The notes: a model not told the origin generated them from the sequence alone. A stretch of DNA of 64,000 nucleotides from Rhizophagus clarus (GCA_015698045.1 BLAL01000285.1:3598001-3662000), one strand, 5' to 3'; shown: positions 36,223 to 50,156, counted from the first letter of the stretch. Program-made: numbers and translations.

Positions 36223-37704
36223 TTATATAATATTATTAGAAAAAGTTATTATTATACAAATTAAATTTAATATTAAATTAAAACAAATTAAAGAAGAATT
36301 GTTCATATCGTAGTTATTATTATTATTGTTATACGCATCGGAAGGATTATAATTTTTAATTGGCATATTAGACAATTTAACTGGAGGAACGTATTCATTT
36401 TTAACTTCATACCTAATAAAGTTGGAAATAAATTGAATTACATTATAAATCTAATATATAATAATTAAAAATAAAATTTAAAAAACTTACCCCAGACTTC
36501 CCAATAAAAGTCTCAATTTAGGACCGATGGGACCAGTAGTGTTAGTGCTACCAACTGCAGACATTATTTGGCCAAGAGTTGCTGTTTTTGGATATGTATA
36601 TAACATCAAAAAATCACTACTATTCACATAAGTTTCAAAATCCGTATGTGCAATACTTGAACTATGTTGATAAGGAATTAAACTAGTTTCTAATATAATT
36701 ACATTATTAAGAATTTGTCCTTGAGTTAATTGTTCGCTAGGCGGTATGGTTAAAAAGCCTATTGCACCATGTGTCATAGCAACTTCGTACATATTTTTAG
36801 CAATTGGAAACTGTGGTGAAGCAGTAAATGCATTTGCCACTCCATCTAAAGATGATAATGATTCTATTTTAAATTGAAATTCATTTATTTCATCAGCAAT
36901 AGATGTAACTAATTTTCCACTTGGCAATAATACTAAAAATTTATCAGATATTAATTCAAAAAATTGTGATGATTCTAATTCATTATTTTGAGTCGTGGTT
37001 TCTCCTGGTGAGGGGGCTTTTGTAGTACCACCAATAACAGGTGTTAATGCTTTCACACCAAAATAATCGTCCCATGAAGTTGTAAATCCTAATCCATGGA
37101 CCATTTCATGAATTACTACATATAACATATCAGATTGTATTTCTAACATGGGTAATGGATCACCTTCAAACCAATAATTCGCATTGGAATTAAATGTTGC
37201 CATAATTTCATTTGGTCCAAATTCTGGATGTTCTTCTGATAAATTCATTTGTTTGTATAATGCTTGTGGATAAAATCTTATTTTATTTTCATTAGGATCT
37301 TGATATGGAATCATTCTTGCTGGTCCTGCTGCTCCTAATATTACTACATTTTTATCACATTCTCCATATGTTTTACAAAAATCTAAAAATTGTGCATTTA
37401 CACTTATAACTGTTTTTAAATTTAATGTTGCCGTTATAAATTTTCCTGCCGTAATAAATACTTGTTCTACTTTATTACATAATGTTTTGTCATCTGTTAA
37501 ACAATGAAAATCTACGGTTATCATATTATTAGAATTTGTTGTTGTTTGTCGTTTATCTTTAGATGCTACCATTGGACATTCAACAATCTTTGTTTTTCGA
37601 TAAAATGGTGCTATATATTCTAAACATTTTTCTGTTAACGTCATTTGTACTAAACATATTAATTCTAGAAGAATGACAAACGAAATTGTTGATAGAATCT
37701 TCAT
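36223..37704 (-). CDS. Secreted HExxH zinc protease-like protein with GPI-type tail, copy 1
   Basis: Exon 1 is 37704-36491 and exon 2 is 36412-36223 (phase 2), giving 467 residues. The N-terminus is a signal peptide (ILSTISFVILLELICLV). The zinc site HEMVHGLGFTTSW carries HExxH followed by GLGF. Exon 2 adds a linker with an Asn run and a hydrophobic end (FNLILNLICIIITF), as in GPI-anchor signals, so the spliced product is probably held at the cell surface or wall. If the intron is kept, the frame stops at once, because TAA is formed at the donor (GGG|GTAAGT read as GGG TAA). That gives a 404-residue protein lacking the tail. The paralogue at 56452-57847 has the same structure. The peptidase family is not assigned, and the third zinc ligand is not certain. 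Confidence 0.82.
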
Positions 37705-39138
37705 TTTTTAAAGAAAAAAGAAAAAAAGAAAAAAAGAAATTTACATAAATCCTAATAAATAATTATGTTATAATTAAAAATTAAAAAAAAAAAATTGTTT
37801 CTAAAGAAAAAAATCTAAAATACTGTACACTTTTTTTTAAAAAAAAAATGAAATTCGCTTTAATGAATTTATCCTATTCTTCTTCTATATATATACACCT
37901 GATAATGTCTTATTTTAATTCCTAATATTAGACATGTTACACTAACTAAATTTAGAAATAAATAATAATTACGTTTTAAAGTTATATATAATTGCGGCAC
38001 AACAGAAAAAAAAATTCCTGATATGCTCTCATCATATGTACTGTCCATAAAAGATAATATTGATTCTTTAATTATTTCTATTTATGTGCCATCTCACATT
38101 TAGATAAAATTTACCTAATAAGATAATTTTTTTTTTTCCGCATATATATTTTATAATATGTACATAAATAAAATGCAATGAATGTATTGTATTTTGGTCT
38201 GTTCGCAAAAAAAAACGCTTGATTTCCTGGAATTCAAAAAATGTCAACACGCGTCTCATAAAATATTATTATTTTATTTCCTTAAAAAGTTAAATAGCGT
38301 GTTTAATATTAGGCTTGTTTACACATGATTAACTGTGCGTATAACAATTTTATTGATGCATGATATTAATACATCACTTTTTTTATTTATTTAATATATT
38401 TAATAATTATCCGTCTTGTAAAATGTCGGATCATAAATTCATGTGGTCAGGAAATTATCAAAGCAACCAATTATAAATTTTTAAATTTAGCAAAATTTCA
38501 TATGATTTACTATTTTTGGATTATATCAAATGTACTATGCATACTATTTATATAGATTTAATAGAAACCCAAATCAAGTTTTAAGCGGGTTTCAAATTTT
38601 TCCAAATATATTTCGTTAGGATTGACGATCTTTGTACACTATTATGGCGTGGTCACGATCTTCCACTTTTACTATCGATTAATTGCGATTAGAATTTTCA
38701 ACTCATCAATTGTAAAATTAGCGAATTGGCAAAATTGTAAATAATGGTGCAAAGGAATGGATAAGAGAAATAGAGAAATAAAATTTCTTTGATATATGAT
38801 ATGTAAAAAGTCCTTAATTGAATTAAATAATAAAATATGATTAAGGATCGAAAAAAAAGCTTTGAAATTATCTTCGCTAAGAAAAATGTGACTGAATAAT
38901 TGTTAATAATTATGGTCTGTTAATTTCAGATTCTAAGTCGTTTATATAATGACTTGATTTGTACAGAATATGATTGTCATATATGCGAGGATATAGTTAT
39001 TAAAATGTTTATTCATTGATTTAACCAAAAAAATTTATTAGTATATTTGCCTAATCAAAATTAATACGATCACGGTTATCCATTTTGTATAACCGACCGA
39101 CATCATCATAATCCTCTGATTATCCTTTAAAATCGTTT
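37705..39138. other. Intergenic, no gene
   Basis: Holds the upstream region of the protease gene (A/T-rich, with runs of A near 37710-37845) and the 3' flank of the F-box gene. The frame at 38068-38259 (minus) is not credible. Confidence 0.4.
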
Positions 39139-39179
39139 TTATTCTTCACCTTCTTCTTCTTCACCTTCTTCTTCTTCGC

Positions 39180-39213
<34 letters not shown>

Positions 39214-40764
39214 TTCTTCACTATATTCGGATGAATAATATCTTCCTCTATCATAAGAATCAGAGTCGGAAATAGAACAGTCTAATAACAAATCTTCACC
39301 TTCAGCGTCATCCCATGAAAAATTCATGAATTCATGAACTCCAATAAGACTTTTCAAAACTCCTCTTTCATTAAATGAAGTACACACTCTCTCATAATCA
39401 CCAAATATCCCTGCATCTATTACATGAATGTATAAAGGATCAAATACACTCCAACAATCCATAAATGCTTCAAAGGTATGAAGCGAAAAACTGAAATATT
39501 CATTAAACTTGAACTTGCAGAGTTTTCGTGCTAACCGTCTTCTTAACAATTTCAATAATTCATCACCAATCCTAACCTCCACAAAAGAGCTGATAATGAT
39601 TCCTTTTAATAACGAACATGATGATAATAATTGTTCCAAATACTTAATATCATCATTATCAGTTAGCCATACAGATAAGTACTTGAGTCTCGGGCAATAT
39701 TTTGCAATATTTTGTAATAAAGTTGGTTTCACTTGTTCTTTCTTAGGTAATCCGTACAGAAATAAACTACTAAGCTGTCCTCCAGATCTTACAACCAAAT
39801 TTTCTGCAACTTTGAATACTGAAACGGGACAATAAGCATACGCACGTAAATGTAGATGACGTAAATTTGGAAATTTAGCATCAGCTGTTAACGATTCACT
39901 TAAAGTCGAGGAATGTTTTTCAACAAAACCTTTTGTATTTAGTTTTAAAGTTTCTAACCAACTAAATAAGTATAAAGACGTTACAGAGATCAAAAGAGGA
40001 GACGTCACGATAAAATGCTTTAACGAAGGTGCAAGAACTCCCAATTCCTTGTTTATCATCATTCCATCACATTTCCCTTCAGATTCTAGATGAAAGTAAG
40101 TTACTTTTGTTTGAGCTTTGATTAGATTTGCTAGTCCAAATTCATCTATATCAAAATTCTTAATGTGAATTTGTTGAATATTCTTGCTAATTTTTGCCAA
40201 ATCACTTAAGAATAATGATGGTAATCTTCTTACATCACAATAAATTTTATTAAGCTTTGAAAAACTTGTATGAGCTCCTGGAAAATTAAGTAAAGGATAT
40301 TCAATTGTTGATGATGGAAAGTCAACTCTCAAATACTTGATAGCAGGTGAATGCGAAATTATCAACAAATATAATTCTTTCTCTACAAGTTGCCTTTTAA
40401 AATTATCTCTATCGTTCGAACAAAACTTCTTTGTTATACTTTCATTAAAATATCGTGTATTCATCACGCGAATATAACTTGCATAGTTGAATTTTGGACA
40501 TTGAACTTGAAAAATAAGTCCAAGATCCAAAAATAAGTTCTTGGATTCTTCCGATAAACATCCACAAAGCACATGAAGAAAATCGTATGCTTTATATGTT
40601 TCCTGTCGTGATTTTGCTATTTCCCATGGATCTCTCCATAATAATGGAACTATCACATGACACCAAAGTTTATTAACGAATAAACCAGAGTAAAGTGTCT
40701 TTGTGTCATTAATTAGATTATGTAATATTTCATCTATAACATCAGCAGGTAATAGCGAAGTCAT
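39139..40764 (-). CDS. F-box protein with leucine-rich repeats and acidic tail
   Basis: A single exon of 541 residues. The N-terminal F-box (about residues 3-45: LPADVIDEILHNLINDT, then VNKLWCHVIVPLLWRDPW) would bind Skp1 in an SCF ubiquitin ligase. The body has irregular Leu/Ile-rich repeats (LRHLHLRAYAYCPVSVF; LKYLSVWLTDNDDIKYL) as the likely substrate-binding face. The C-terminus is a run of Glu with Gly (EEEEEGEEEEGEE), encoded by a CTT/TTC-type microsatellite on the + strand at about 39140-39225 and thus prone to length change. Large F-box families of this shape are typical of Rhizophagus. Confidence 0.85.
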
Positions 40765-41204
40765 TATTTCGGTTTATCACGAATTTTTTTTATAAAAAGA
40801 TTAAAAAAATTTTTGGAACCTTTAAATTTGTTATGATTGTACGATCAGCAGTGACGCGTTATATTACACAAATTACTGGTACAACCGTTTCTATATAAAA
40901 TGCTACAGCGAAAAAAATTTATTGTTTAAAGATTTTGTGCAGGTGGAACTTAATTAACAGTTTTAATTGAGTATTGAAATGAAGGGAAATGAAATAATTG
41001 TATTGACGAACGTATAACAAGGTTTAAATTATTTTTTTTTTCTTTTCGTTATTCAAAGAATTATTAATTGGAGTTTTTTCAGTTTTTTCAAGTAAAAAAA
41101 ATTTGTATTTTTGAATAATTTGACTTATATACATATTTTTTTTGCCCCTCCAGATATGTGAATCCAACGAACAAATAGTAAAATCTGCTTTTCTTTACTT
41201 GCAG

Positions 41205-41531
41205 AAAAATATTTTCTAAATCCTCCGCTGATACTGAAAGAGATGGACCTCTCGTATCTGCAATTGCAGATAGAGAAGAAATTAGATATCTATTTAATCC
41301 TCCAAATAATGAAAAATTAGGTGGTTGTCATAAGAGAGTGTATTGAATTATAAACGTATGTCAATGATAAAATATATCTTTCAGGAATTAGCAAAGGTAA
41401 CTTACCTAATTTCTTTTCTTTTCTTTTTTTGGGGGGGGGGGGCTAAAAGAAATAATTTAATAATGATTAGGAAATCTAATTTTCAGACGATGCCATGGCG
41501 TATTCCAGATGCCTTAAAAGCTAATGCATAA
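41205..41531 (+). CDS. Small unidentified gene, 3' exons only
   Basis: Three phase-consistent exons: 41205-41337 (begins after the acceptor TTGCAG, phase 2), 41385-41396 (only 12 nt, encoding ELAK) and 41487-41531. Together they read SSADTERDGPLVSAIADREE..YLFNPPNNEKLGGCHKR, ELAK, TMPWRIPDALKANA and a stop. The joined sequence looks coherent and hydrophilic, but no family was recognised. The first exon(s) with the start codon could not be found in 40765-41204. The second intron contains a T-run followed by 12 G. Confidence 0.5.
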
Positions 41532-42355
41532 GACCCATTTTTATACGGAATCAATGATCGGAAAAGCCTGATATTTCTATTTTGGTAATATGAAAGTTTT
41601 GTGTCGTAAAATTATTGCTTTTTATCGCTCAACAACCAGAAGATGTTGAATGCTAAAAAAAAAATATATTTTAAATCGTGTATTAAAATATTTTTTAATT
41701 TAATTTTAGATCCCTAATTTTACAGATATTACTGTTTTGGTAGCTTGCGTTTAAGCTCGTAGTATTGGGTTCAAATATCACTTATTTAGTCGTGAAGGAG
41801 TAATTTTGGGCTTAAATATGTTTTTTATAGAAACGGCTTAGAATTGTAAGATGATTTTGAATTAAGAAAATTTTTGATTCATTCTGATTTATTTAAATTG
41901 CTTTGATCGTTGAAAATTTGCATTTTTTAGGAATCTTTGAGTTATGTAAGATTTGAATTAGATTGATATTTCTGGATTCAAAATTTTTTTGATGATGGGC
42001 GAATTATACATCATTTCTTGTTAAAGTTAGATATATAGATTTATTAGTGACGCTTTTATTTCATTTTATAACTTAAAAGACAATGTATCAAAATTTTTTC
42101 TCCATTATAAATAAAAGAAAATTGATTGATAATTATATAGTAGTATTTCTTATTATTTTCAAATTCAACAGAATATAAGTGTGGCGCTAAAAGTTTTTGT
42201 TTAATTTATCCATTGGTTTATTCACTTGTCATGTGACTTTTTTATCTCTACAAAATGACGTAACTGATCACCCTCACTTTCATCTTACGATCCAACTCCT
42301 CTTTGTTCTTAAACTCGAGGGAAAAAAATTTTTTAATAAAAAAATAATTCAAAAT
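41532..42355. other. Intergenic upstream of the BTB-TLDc gene
   Basis: No gene. The open frame runs upstream of the BTB start to 42197, but that part is Phe/Leu-rich, without a domain, and includes a T/A-rich leader. The start at 42356 is preferred because it directly precedes the BTB fold. Confidence 0.4.
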
Positions 42356-43926
42356 ATGGCACCGCTTTTCGCGAATTCTTTATTTCAAGACCTTACTCAA
42401 TTATTTACTGAAGCTGATGATTATGATGTAAAAATCGAAGTTGGTGAAGGAACTGAGAAAGAAACTTTCAAAGCTCATTCCGTAATTTTAAGAGCTCGTT
42501 CACCTTATTTCAAAACTGCTCTATCTTCTACTTGGGTGAAAAAAGTTGATGATGTAGTCATCTTTAGTAAACCTAACATTTCCCCTAGAGTTTTCAGGAA
42601 AATTTTAAGGTAAGATTATAAATTACGGAATTTTCTCTTTTTCTTTTTTTTTTTTTGATATAATATAATACGTTAATCAAATTATTTTTATTCTTAAAAA
42701 GATACATTTATACAGGTGAATTTTCTTTGATAGAAGATAATGTTCAGGATAATATGATGGAAGAAGATGATGATGATTTACTGACCGAAGATGACAATTC
42801 CCTGATGGAAGATGACATTCAAGATATATTGCTTGACTTGTTGCTTGCTGCTGATGAACTTGCTTTAGTGGAATTAGTAAAGTATATGGAAGAATATATT
42901 ATTACTTATGAAAGAGATTGGGTTCAAGAAAATCTTGCTAATATATTTACGACTGCATCACAATACGAAAGTTTTACTAGACTTTGGAAATATTTTTGTG
43001 GAGAGATATTAGCACAGCAACCAAACACACTTTTTAATTCTTCATATTTCCTTTCATTAGCAAAATCAACTTTACTCGAATTTATTGGTCGTGATGATTT
43101 GGATATTGAAGAGGTTGAAATTTGGGAAAATTTAATTAAATGGGCTTGTGATCAAATACCAAAAATTGATCGTGATGTTAACCAATTTACTCAAAGTGAT
43201 CTTAAGGAACTGGGGAATCGATTAAAAGACTTTATTCCATTAATTAGATTTTTTAATATTTCAAAGGAAGGTTATCTTTCTAAAATTCAACCTTATGAAG
43301 AAATTCTTCCTGATGATTTAAAAAATGAGTTAAAGAATTTTTTTGAATCAGATAATGGTTCTCCTCCAGAAGGTCATCTTCCACCAAGAGTTCCAGTTCT
43401 TCAAACTGTACCAGATTCTGTTATCATCAATAACAAGCAATTGATACTTATAGGAAGTTGGATTGATTCGTTGGATAATGATGATAGTAGATTTAATCTT
43501 TTAAATGATGCTTATGATTTTTATTTATTACTTCGAGGAAGTCGTGATGGAATGGGAATTAAACCCTTTCATACTCTTTGCCTTTATAAAGGACCTACAT
43601 TAGTCGTAATTAAAGTTAAAGGTACTAATCAAATAATTGGTGGTTATAATCCTGATTCATGGTCTAAAACTGGAGGTTCTAAAGCTAAGGATAGTTTTAT
43701 TTTTTCTTTGGGAAAAGATAAAAGTTTTGATAATATTATTCTTAGTAGAATTGAATATGATAAAATTGCAATTAGTAATTCTAGTAATTCATTAGGATTT
43801 GAAGATTTAAAATGGTTTAATGGAAAATATCATAAAAGTAATTTTAAAAAACAAATTATGGAAAATCCTGATGATGATTTTATTATTGAAGATTATGAAG
43901 TTTTTAGGGTCGTAAAATGTTCCTAA
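42356..43926 (+). CDS. BTB/BACK/TLDc domain protein
   Basis: Exons 42356-42609 and 42702-43926 (phase 2 junction), 492 residues. The BTB/POZ domain is at about residues 20-110 (DYDVKIEVGEG; FKAHSVILRARSPYFKTALS; the intron cuts KILR/YIYTGEF). It is followed by an acidic insert (DNVQDNMMEEDDDD) and a BACK-like helical region to about 250. A TLDc domain runs from about 322 to 490 (YDFYLLLRGSRDGMGIKPFH; LVVIKVKGTNQIIGGYNPDSW). BTB-BACK proteins usually act as Cullin-3 adaptors, and TLDc is linked to stress and V-ATPase functions. This combination is greatly expanded in Rhizophagus. Confidence 0.9.
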
Positions 43927-46900
43927 TGATCACGTTAATTATTTTCGATTAGATTTTCTATTGAGAAAATATTAGTTTTATTAGTAAAAAAAAAATATTA
44001 ATTCCCAAATTAATTCTTTATAATATTTCCCGTTTTACTATTCTTTTAAGGAATTGAAACTTGCATTTCCCTAATTTTTTTTTTTTTTTTTTTTTTGTTT
44101 TTAAAAAAAATTTCCAATAATGTAAAGGTATCTGTTGTACTAGCTAATACTGCTTGTGATTTTCTAATGTCTGAACACGATAATAATAAATATTGAATAA
44201 TATTGATCGCTCAAAAAAATGTATATGATGACAAAAATTTTTTTTTTTTTAATAATTTTCAATTGAGGAATCATAAAAATTTAATTCGATTATTTATTAT
44301 TCTTGTTAAAGAAGGAAAAAATATTTTTTAGAAATAATTAAAGTGAATTAAACGAATTGCTCGTAAATAATCTCAATTTGAATATATTTTTTCGCTTTTC
44401 TAATATAGTAACGCGATTTTTAAAAGATGCATGATTTTAATATTTAAAGTTTAAAGTTGAATTAATATAATAATAATTATTTTATTATAAAAATAAAAAT
44501 AATAAAAGATCTGAAATACGAACATAATTTACGTGATTAAAAAATTTACGTGATTAAAAAATAAATTTACTATGATTAACGCTCGAGATGATTTTTTAAA
44601 AATCCACTTTTTATTTAAAAAATTTAGAAAAAATTCTAAAGTAATAGAAAATGAGGAATTCGATCAATTCATTATTTTAGATGAAAGAACTTATTTTAAA
44701 AATAATAATAATAATAAAAAAAAAAAAAATACTTGATTTTATGAAAATGCTCATGGTGAAGTATTCGCAAAAGATTTCAATCGAATCAAATCGATTTCGA
44801 TTTGATTTAAATTCAATTTAACTCGATTCGATTTGACTTAAATCCTAATTTGAATTTTTTTTTTAATTTCAGATCGATTTAATCTGAACTTGACTCTATT
44901 CGATTCAATTCAGTCCGTATTTTGCGAAATGACAATCGACCAAATTCTGAAGTAGACTCCTGGATAGCCAAAGTCATATGGTACTTCAGTAAGTAAAGAA
45001 TCTACTTGCGAATTAAAAATAACATACTTGGTACACATTTTTTTTCTTTATGTAAGATACAGCACATCCTCAAGCGTGAATAAATACTATTAATTTGCGG
45101 TAGTTCTGACGGATAATCAATATTGAATATGCGCATCTTTACGGAATCATGGTAAACCTTAAGTTGACTTTTGAGATACTGAAAAATTGGGAAATTTGTT
45201 GTTGAGATCAATGCCATCGATTTTCTCAGAGAAGAATTACGAGGAAAAATAATGACTTTTCTGAGATTGAAGAAAAAGACTTAAGAATATGGAAAGTGAA
45301 TCAATAATAACAGCGACGACGAACTTCTTAGTTTTGTCCTGAAAAATGAGTACGAAAAGTATAATTAAGCTTCGAGAGAATTTTGTTGTTAATACATTCT
45401 AGCGGCTAGAATAGTCCGTTCTTACGTTAGTGACACTAAATAAGGCAATGCTATATATCTGCTATCATGTATAATTATCGATTACCAATGTAACTACAAA
45501 GAAATGTGCATTTTTTTTATCATGCTTGTAATTATCACAATTCGTTTTCGACATATAGAATTTTATGAATATTAGGGTATGTTAAAAATTAACTGATAGT
45601 CCATTTGGAAGCTTAATACTTTAATCTTCACAACCTTCTGCTATAAGTCTCTCACTAGTTGGTTAGCAGTTTTAGCCTATTATCCCGGCAGTATTCTCTG
45701 AACTCCATTTTTCTATGTACACTTTGTTGATGAAGTCTTAGCATATCTTATGTGTGAAATATATACCATATATTTCTTTTTTTAATAAAGTAATAAATAC
45801 ACAAAATATGTCATTATTATTAAAATTGAATGCAACAATATTAATAGAAAAAAGTTAAACTTGTTATACTTTTGCATATCATGAATATCGGTTGCATCAG
45901 TATCATGATCAATGGAATCATGGTGACTCCACAGCTTGTTCATCAGAACGAAGCTGCGTGCCTAGAGAGAACGGTGAAGAACGTCCATCCAAGGTAAAGA
46001 GGATTACTTTTTCAGGTATCACTTCATGGAGAGATGGGAAAACAAAAGAGGAGAGAAAATCGAAATACAAAATAATCAAACGAGTAGCGAAGAAGAGAGT
46101 AAGAAGGATGAAGACAATACCCTTCAAATGTTTAAGACCAAAAAAAAATCGGAGAATTGCTCGAATTCCTTGGGCCATTGTGCAGAATTGATACCCTAAA
46201 TAGCTCTTCATGGAAAGAAAACTACCCAAATAATGCCGTGCTACATTTTACGTACTCCCGGACGACAAATCTGAATGGAGCAATAATTCCTCCATGTTTT
46301 CATTGTCAGGAAATAATAAATTCGATACATCTTGCAATAATCCGTCCTTGGTAGTCGAAATGGTCGCGAATAAATCATATTGCGACCTCTCTTGATATAG
46401 AAATACAAAGCGATCTTCGAAACTGCACTATGCGGTTTTGAGGAATCTTACTGTGGCTTACTTTTTTTGGACAGTTATATGAGCGTATATATTGACATAT
46501 TAATGTTTATGGAGAATTTTTTTTCAAAGCAGTATCAGAGAAATGCTATGGGGCATATTAAAAGATAGAAATGTATGGGAGCTCAAATCTGGTATTTACA
46601 AATGTTTTGCTTGTTCTTTATCTTAACGTAGCTAATTTTTCTTTTCTTCTAGATTCGAATTCATTACAATCGGATTCACCAGAAGAATGTTGCAAAAGAC
46701 AAGAAAAGGATAAGAAAAAGCAAAGAATCGGAACAAAAAAAAGGCGCCATTGACGTCGTTGATATAAGATTTTTAAATTTTCGATTTATGTTCATAATAA
46801 CCATATTGGGCTTAAATAGTAATTACTTTTTCATTCTTTGTATTCATCAAATAGATTTGCTTTAACGTATATAATTGCATTGAAAAAATAAATATGCTAT

Positions 46901-49900
46901 TAAAATTAATCATCTATTATAAATGTAGTTTATTGTAATTATTTTCAACAAGTAATAATTTTTTTCGTAAATAGTTTTTTTTTTTACTGCAGCTGATACG
47001 ATATATATTTTTTTTTTCGATGTAATTGCGAATTTCTTCAGGTTCAATCTATGAAATTAACTAGTTAGAATATAATTAAGGAACGTTTGCGTACTCAATT
47101 TGGTTTTCGAGATTCCTTACCGGCGCTATTCATATGAAGTCGCTACCCTAGACCCAGAACAAGTTTTACTTAACCGGTCTATCTTGTATTCTAATGAGAA
47201 ATACGTATGAATTGTCAGTAAAATATCAGCATAAAATCGAATTGTGAATAAGTGCGCAAATGTTATTTCTCATCTCTACCCATGGGCATTACATTAATTA
47301 CTTATGCCATGCCTGAATGGCAGCAACCTAGTCATTGCATGTGTAATTTTCGTGTTATCTGAAAGTAAATTCTTAATAGTGCAGCATATTTTTATCCCGT
47401 GTAATAAATACTTTTACAGAAATTTGACTCGATAACTTGTTAAATACAAGAGAAGCTATCATTCTCACAATCCACATCACGCGAAAAAAATATTCGAAAA
47501 TTATATTTAAATGTTAGATCTTTTTATACAAAAGTACTCGAAGACAACATGCTCATCAGGTCATCAAAGACCAATTTGACTATATTTATTACGCTTTCCT
47601 ACTTCGTTATTACGTTAACCAATCTCCAGGGTTACGTTTGCTGTAATATATTATTTGACAAGTTCAATACTAATCGTTTGGATTTTCAATCATAAAACCC
47701 ATTAACCATCAGAATTGAGCAGATTTGTCTTTGATTTGATCGAATCGTCAAATCAACTTCTCCAAAATAACGTAAAAAAAAAAAATTTTTTTTTTTTCTT
47801 TTCTTATTTTCGCCAAAAGAAAATTTATTACATAGCTTCATCTGTAAATTGCATCTCAGCACAACATTGAAAAATTATTTACTGGTGTATTTTATTAAAT
47901 CAAGCCAGGCAAAAAATTAACATATGGAATTAACGTAATGTCAATTATTAATTTAAATTCCATTCTTAATCTTTCTCTTTCATATGCCACCCTTCCCTTT
48001 CAACTTTTAATCGTTTCTTTTCTAATACCATTAAATTCTTTCATAGATTTGGTCCATTTCAACTACTATTATAGCTACAATGTCATTATTCTGAGGAGTT
48101 ATGCTTCACGTATCCTAAAGATCATATTCATTTTATCATACAAATACGAATCTTTTTCCTATCTACCGGGTTGACTATTATGCTTCTTAATTGATTCATA
48201 CGTCCTTGTTAATCTAGCAAATTTATCTTAAATAAATTATTAAAATGTTAATTATTTAGCATGGATTAAGAAAAAAAAATAAATATTTACGTCTAATTGC
48301 TTTTGCTCCTTTATTAGGTAAATCGTTCTTTACCATATCATCTTTTAACCTACCGAATAATTTTGTCAAGTAAAACCTTGATTATATCATATCAACATAC
48401 TTCTAGGCTTTTATTAGAAGGAATCTTGTATTGATCGCAGTCATCATTGTCTTCGCTTCATCCCTTCTAATTCAAAATAAATAACCATCAATACCTATAC
48501 GATAACTAAAAATCCTCCAATATGTGCTTGTTTTATTACAAGTTGGATTTTGCTGTTGAGATAATTGAGGATCACATTGCTGCTGAAAAAGAATGTGTTG
48601 TTGAGGAAGAATATGTTGCTGATGATGGAGAACTTGTCACTGAATTTGCTGTTGCTGTTGTTCTGTGAGAACTGATCCGGACAAAAAATTATACGCGAAG
48701 TTGTTGTCAACGCGTTGTTGCTTCTTTTTTTGAAGGTCTGTGTTAATGCATTTTGCAGAAGTTTTCAATTAGCTATATTTGGATACTTAGTTCTTATGAA
48801 AGCGCGTTTCCATTGTCAAGGGCGATCGAAAATTCCTTTTTTTACGATAGTTCGGTACGGGTTACACAATTTCAACATCCGATAATTATTAACTCAAACC
48901 CGATCAAGCATTTGATAACTGAACGAAGCTATTATCGAATATTGAGGGTATTCGGAAAAAAAAACTCAAATTAAGTTAGTGAAATATATTCCAAAATTTC
49001 AAAACCACACTTAATCGAGACAACATTAGCCTTAAGTATAGCTACCAGTACAATATATTTTCATATCGAAATAATATGTTAGATGCTTGTCAATGAAGAT
49101 ATTTGTTCCTTCTTATATTCTCAACTGCTAAAATTTGTAATGCTGCTAATATTTTATTATCGAAACGGTTATCGACACATAAAAATGAAAATTAAAATTT
49201 CGGTTATTATTTGGGTTTAAACATGGGAAATAATGCAAACCTCTGTCCCATAAAAAAAAAGGCTTAGCCTCTAACAGCGCTCTGGTATCTGGCTTCCCGT
49301 TGCTCGTTCCAACATAATACTTTAGCATATTATTTTGTAGATCTATGTTAAATACAAATTTTTTCATCAATATTGATAAATGTACCAGTCGTATCATTTG
49401 GTTCTCCGTAGAAGTAAGATTTTTCTCGCATATTCGGCAAATATCCGGAAGTTAAGTTTCTTAAATATCTACCCAACATCAATCAGGTATTCAAATGATG
49501 GCATTTTAGAATACATTTGTCTAGTTTTTCAAATTCTAATATATTGAATTTTTTCACAGTGTCATATTTAGATAATTAGTACGTGCGAAAAGATCTAGAT
49601 AAAAGCGTTGATCATTTGAATTTATAACAAAAATAAAACTTTCCACGAGATTTCCACGGAATTAGCATATCATTTTCGTTGTCGCGTATATCACTTGTCA
49701 ATATACGAAACAAGATATAATTGTAGTCAAAAAAGATTTTAAAGATCCAAAATTTTTTTATTTATCTATCTTTACGAAGTGTATCACCGATTTTTTAAAT
49801 AAATCGATCGCACTTAATTACCTAAATGGGTATTGTTGAAACTTGAAATTACCATTTATTTTAAATTTATATTACGAAGAATTTATTTTAACAAGTTTCA

Positions 49901-50156
49901 AATAACTTTTTTTCAATAATTCTCTCAAAATTTCACGAGAATTGATTAAGTTAAAAGATAAACTAGATAATCTAGTGTGATTGATTAAATTTCAAGATAT
50001 TAATTTTTCTAAAAAATTTACTTTATGTCAATCGATTATTCATAATATTATTATAATTATTGTAACGATGAATTCTATCGTTCAAATTATATTTGACAGG
50101 ACAAGAATTTTTAGAAAATATGGTACAAATAATATGATATATTTTACATATGATTG
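43927..50156. other. Long intergenic region with low-complexity and coding scraps
   Basis: No convincing gene in 6.2 kb. Three things can be seen. First, 44765-44925 is a degenerate repeat of a ~10-bp GATTCGATTT-like unit. Second, 45890-46760 is less AT-rich and has short basic open frames (45892-46191 plus, 46571-46753 ending CCKRQEKDKKKQRIGTKKRR) that look like worn transposon pieces. Third, 48522-48668 is a GTT/GCT/GAA-rich 48-codon frame (EYVADDGELVTEFAVAVVL) of low complexity. None has a recognised domain. Confidence 0.4.

Noticed and set aside
41431-41442. Run of 12 G as a G-quadruplex signal
   Set aside because: A single homopolymer after a T-run inside a probable intron; it may also be a sequencing or assembly length error.
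42197-42355. Upstream start for the BTB protein at 42197
   Set aside because: The added 53 residues are a Phe/Leu-rich read-through of the leader; the ATG at 42356 directly precedes the BTB domain.
45892-46229. Overlapping open frames on both strands
   Set aside because: Basic low-information sequence on one strand and its shadow on the other; no known domain. Kept only as possible transposon scrap.
47938-48174. Hydrophobic 78-codon frame on +
   Set aside because: Composition follows AT-rich DNA; no signal, domain or neighbouring exon.
48495-48710. Open frame on minus and a GTT/GCT-rich frame on + (48522-48668)
   Set aside because: Low-complexity trinucleotide sequence; neither strand has a domain or splice context.
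49146-49397. Minus-strand open frame of 83 codons
   Set aside because: No recognised motif and no conserved splice neighbours.
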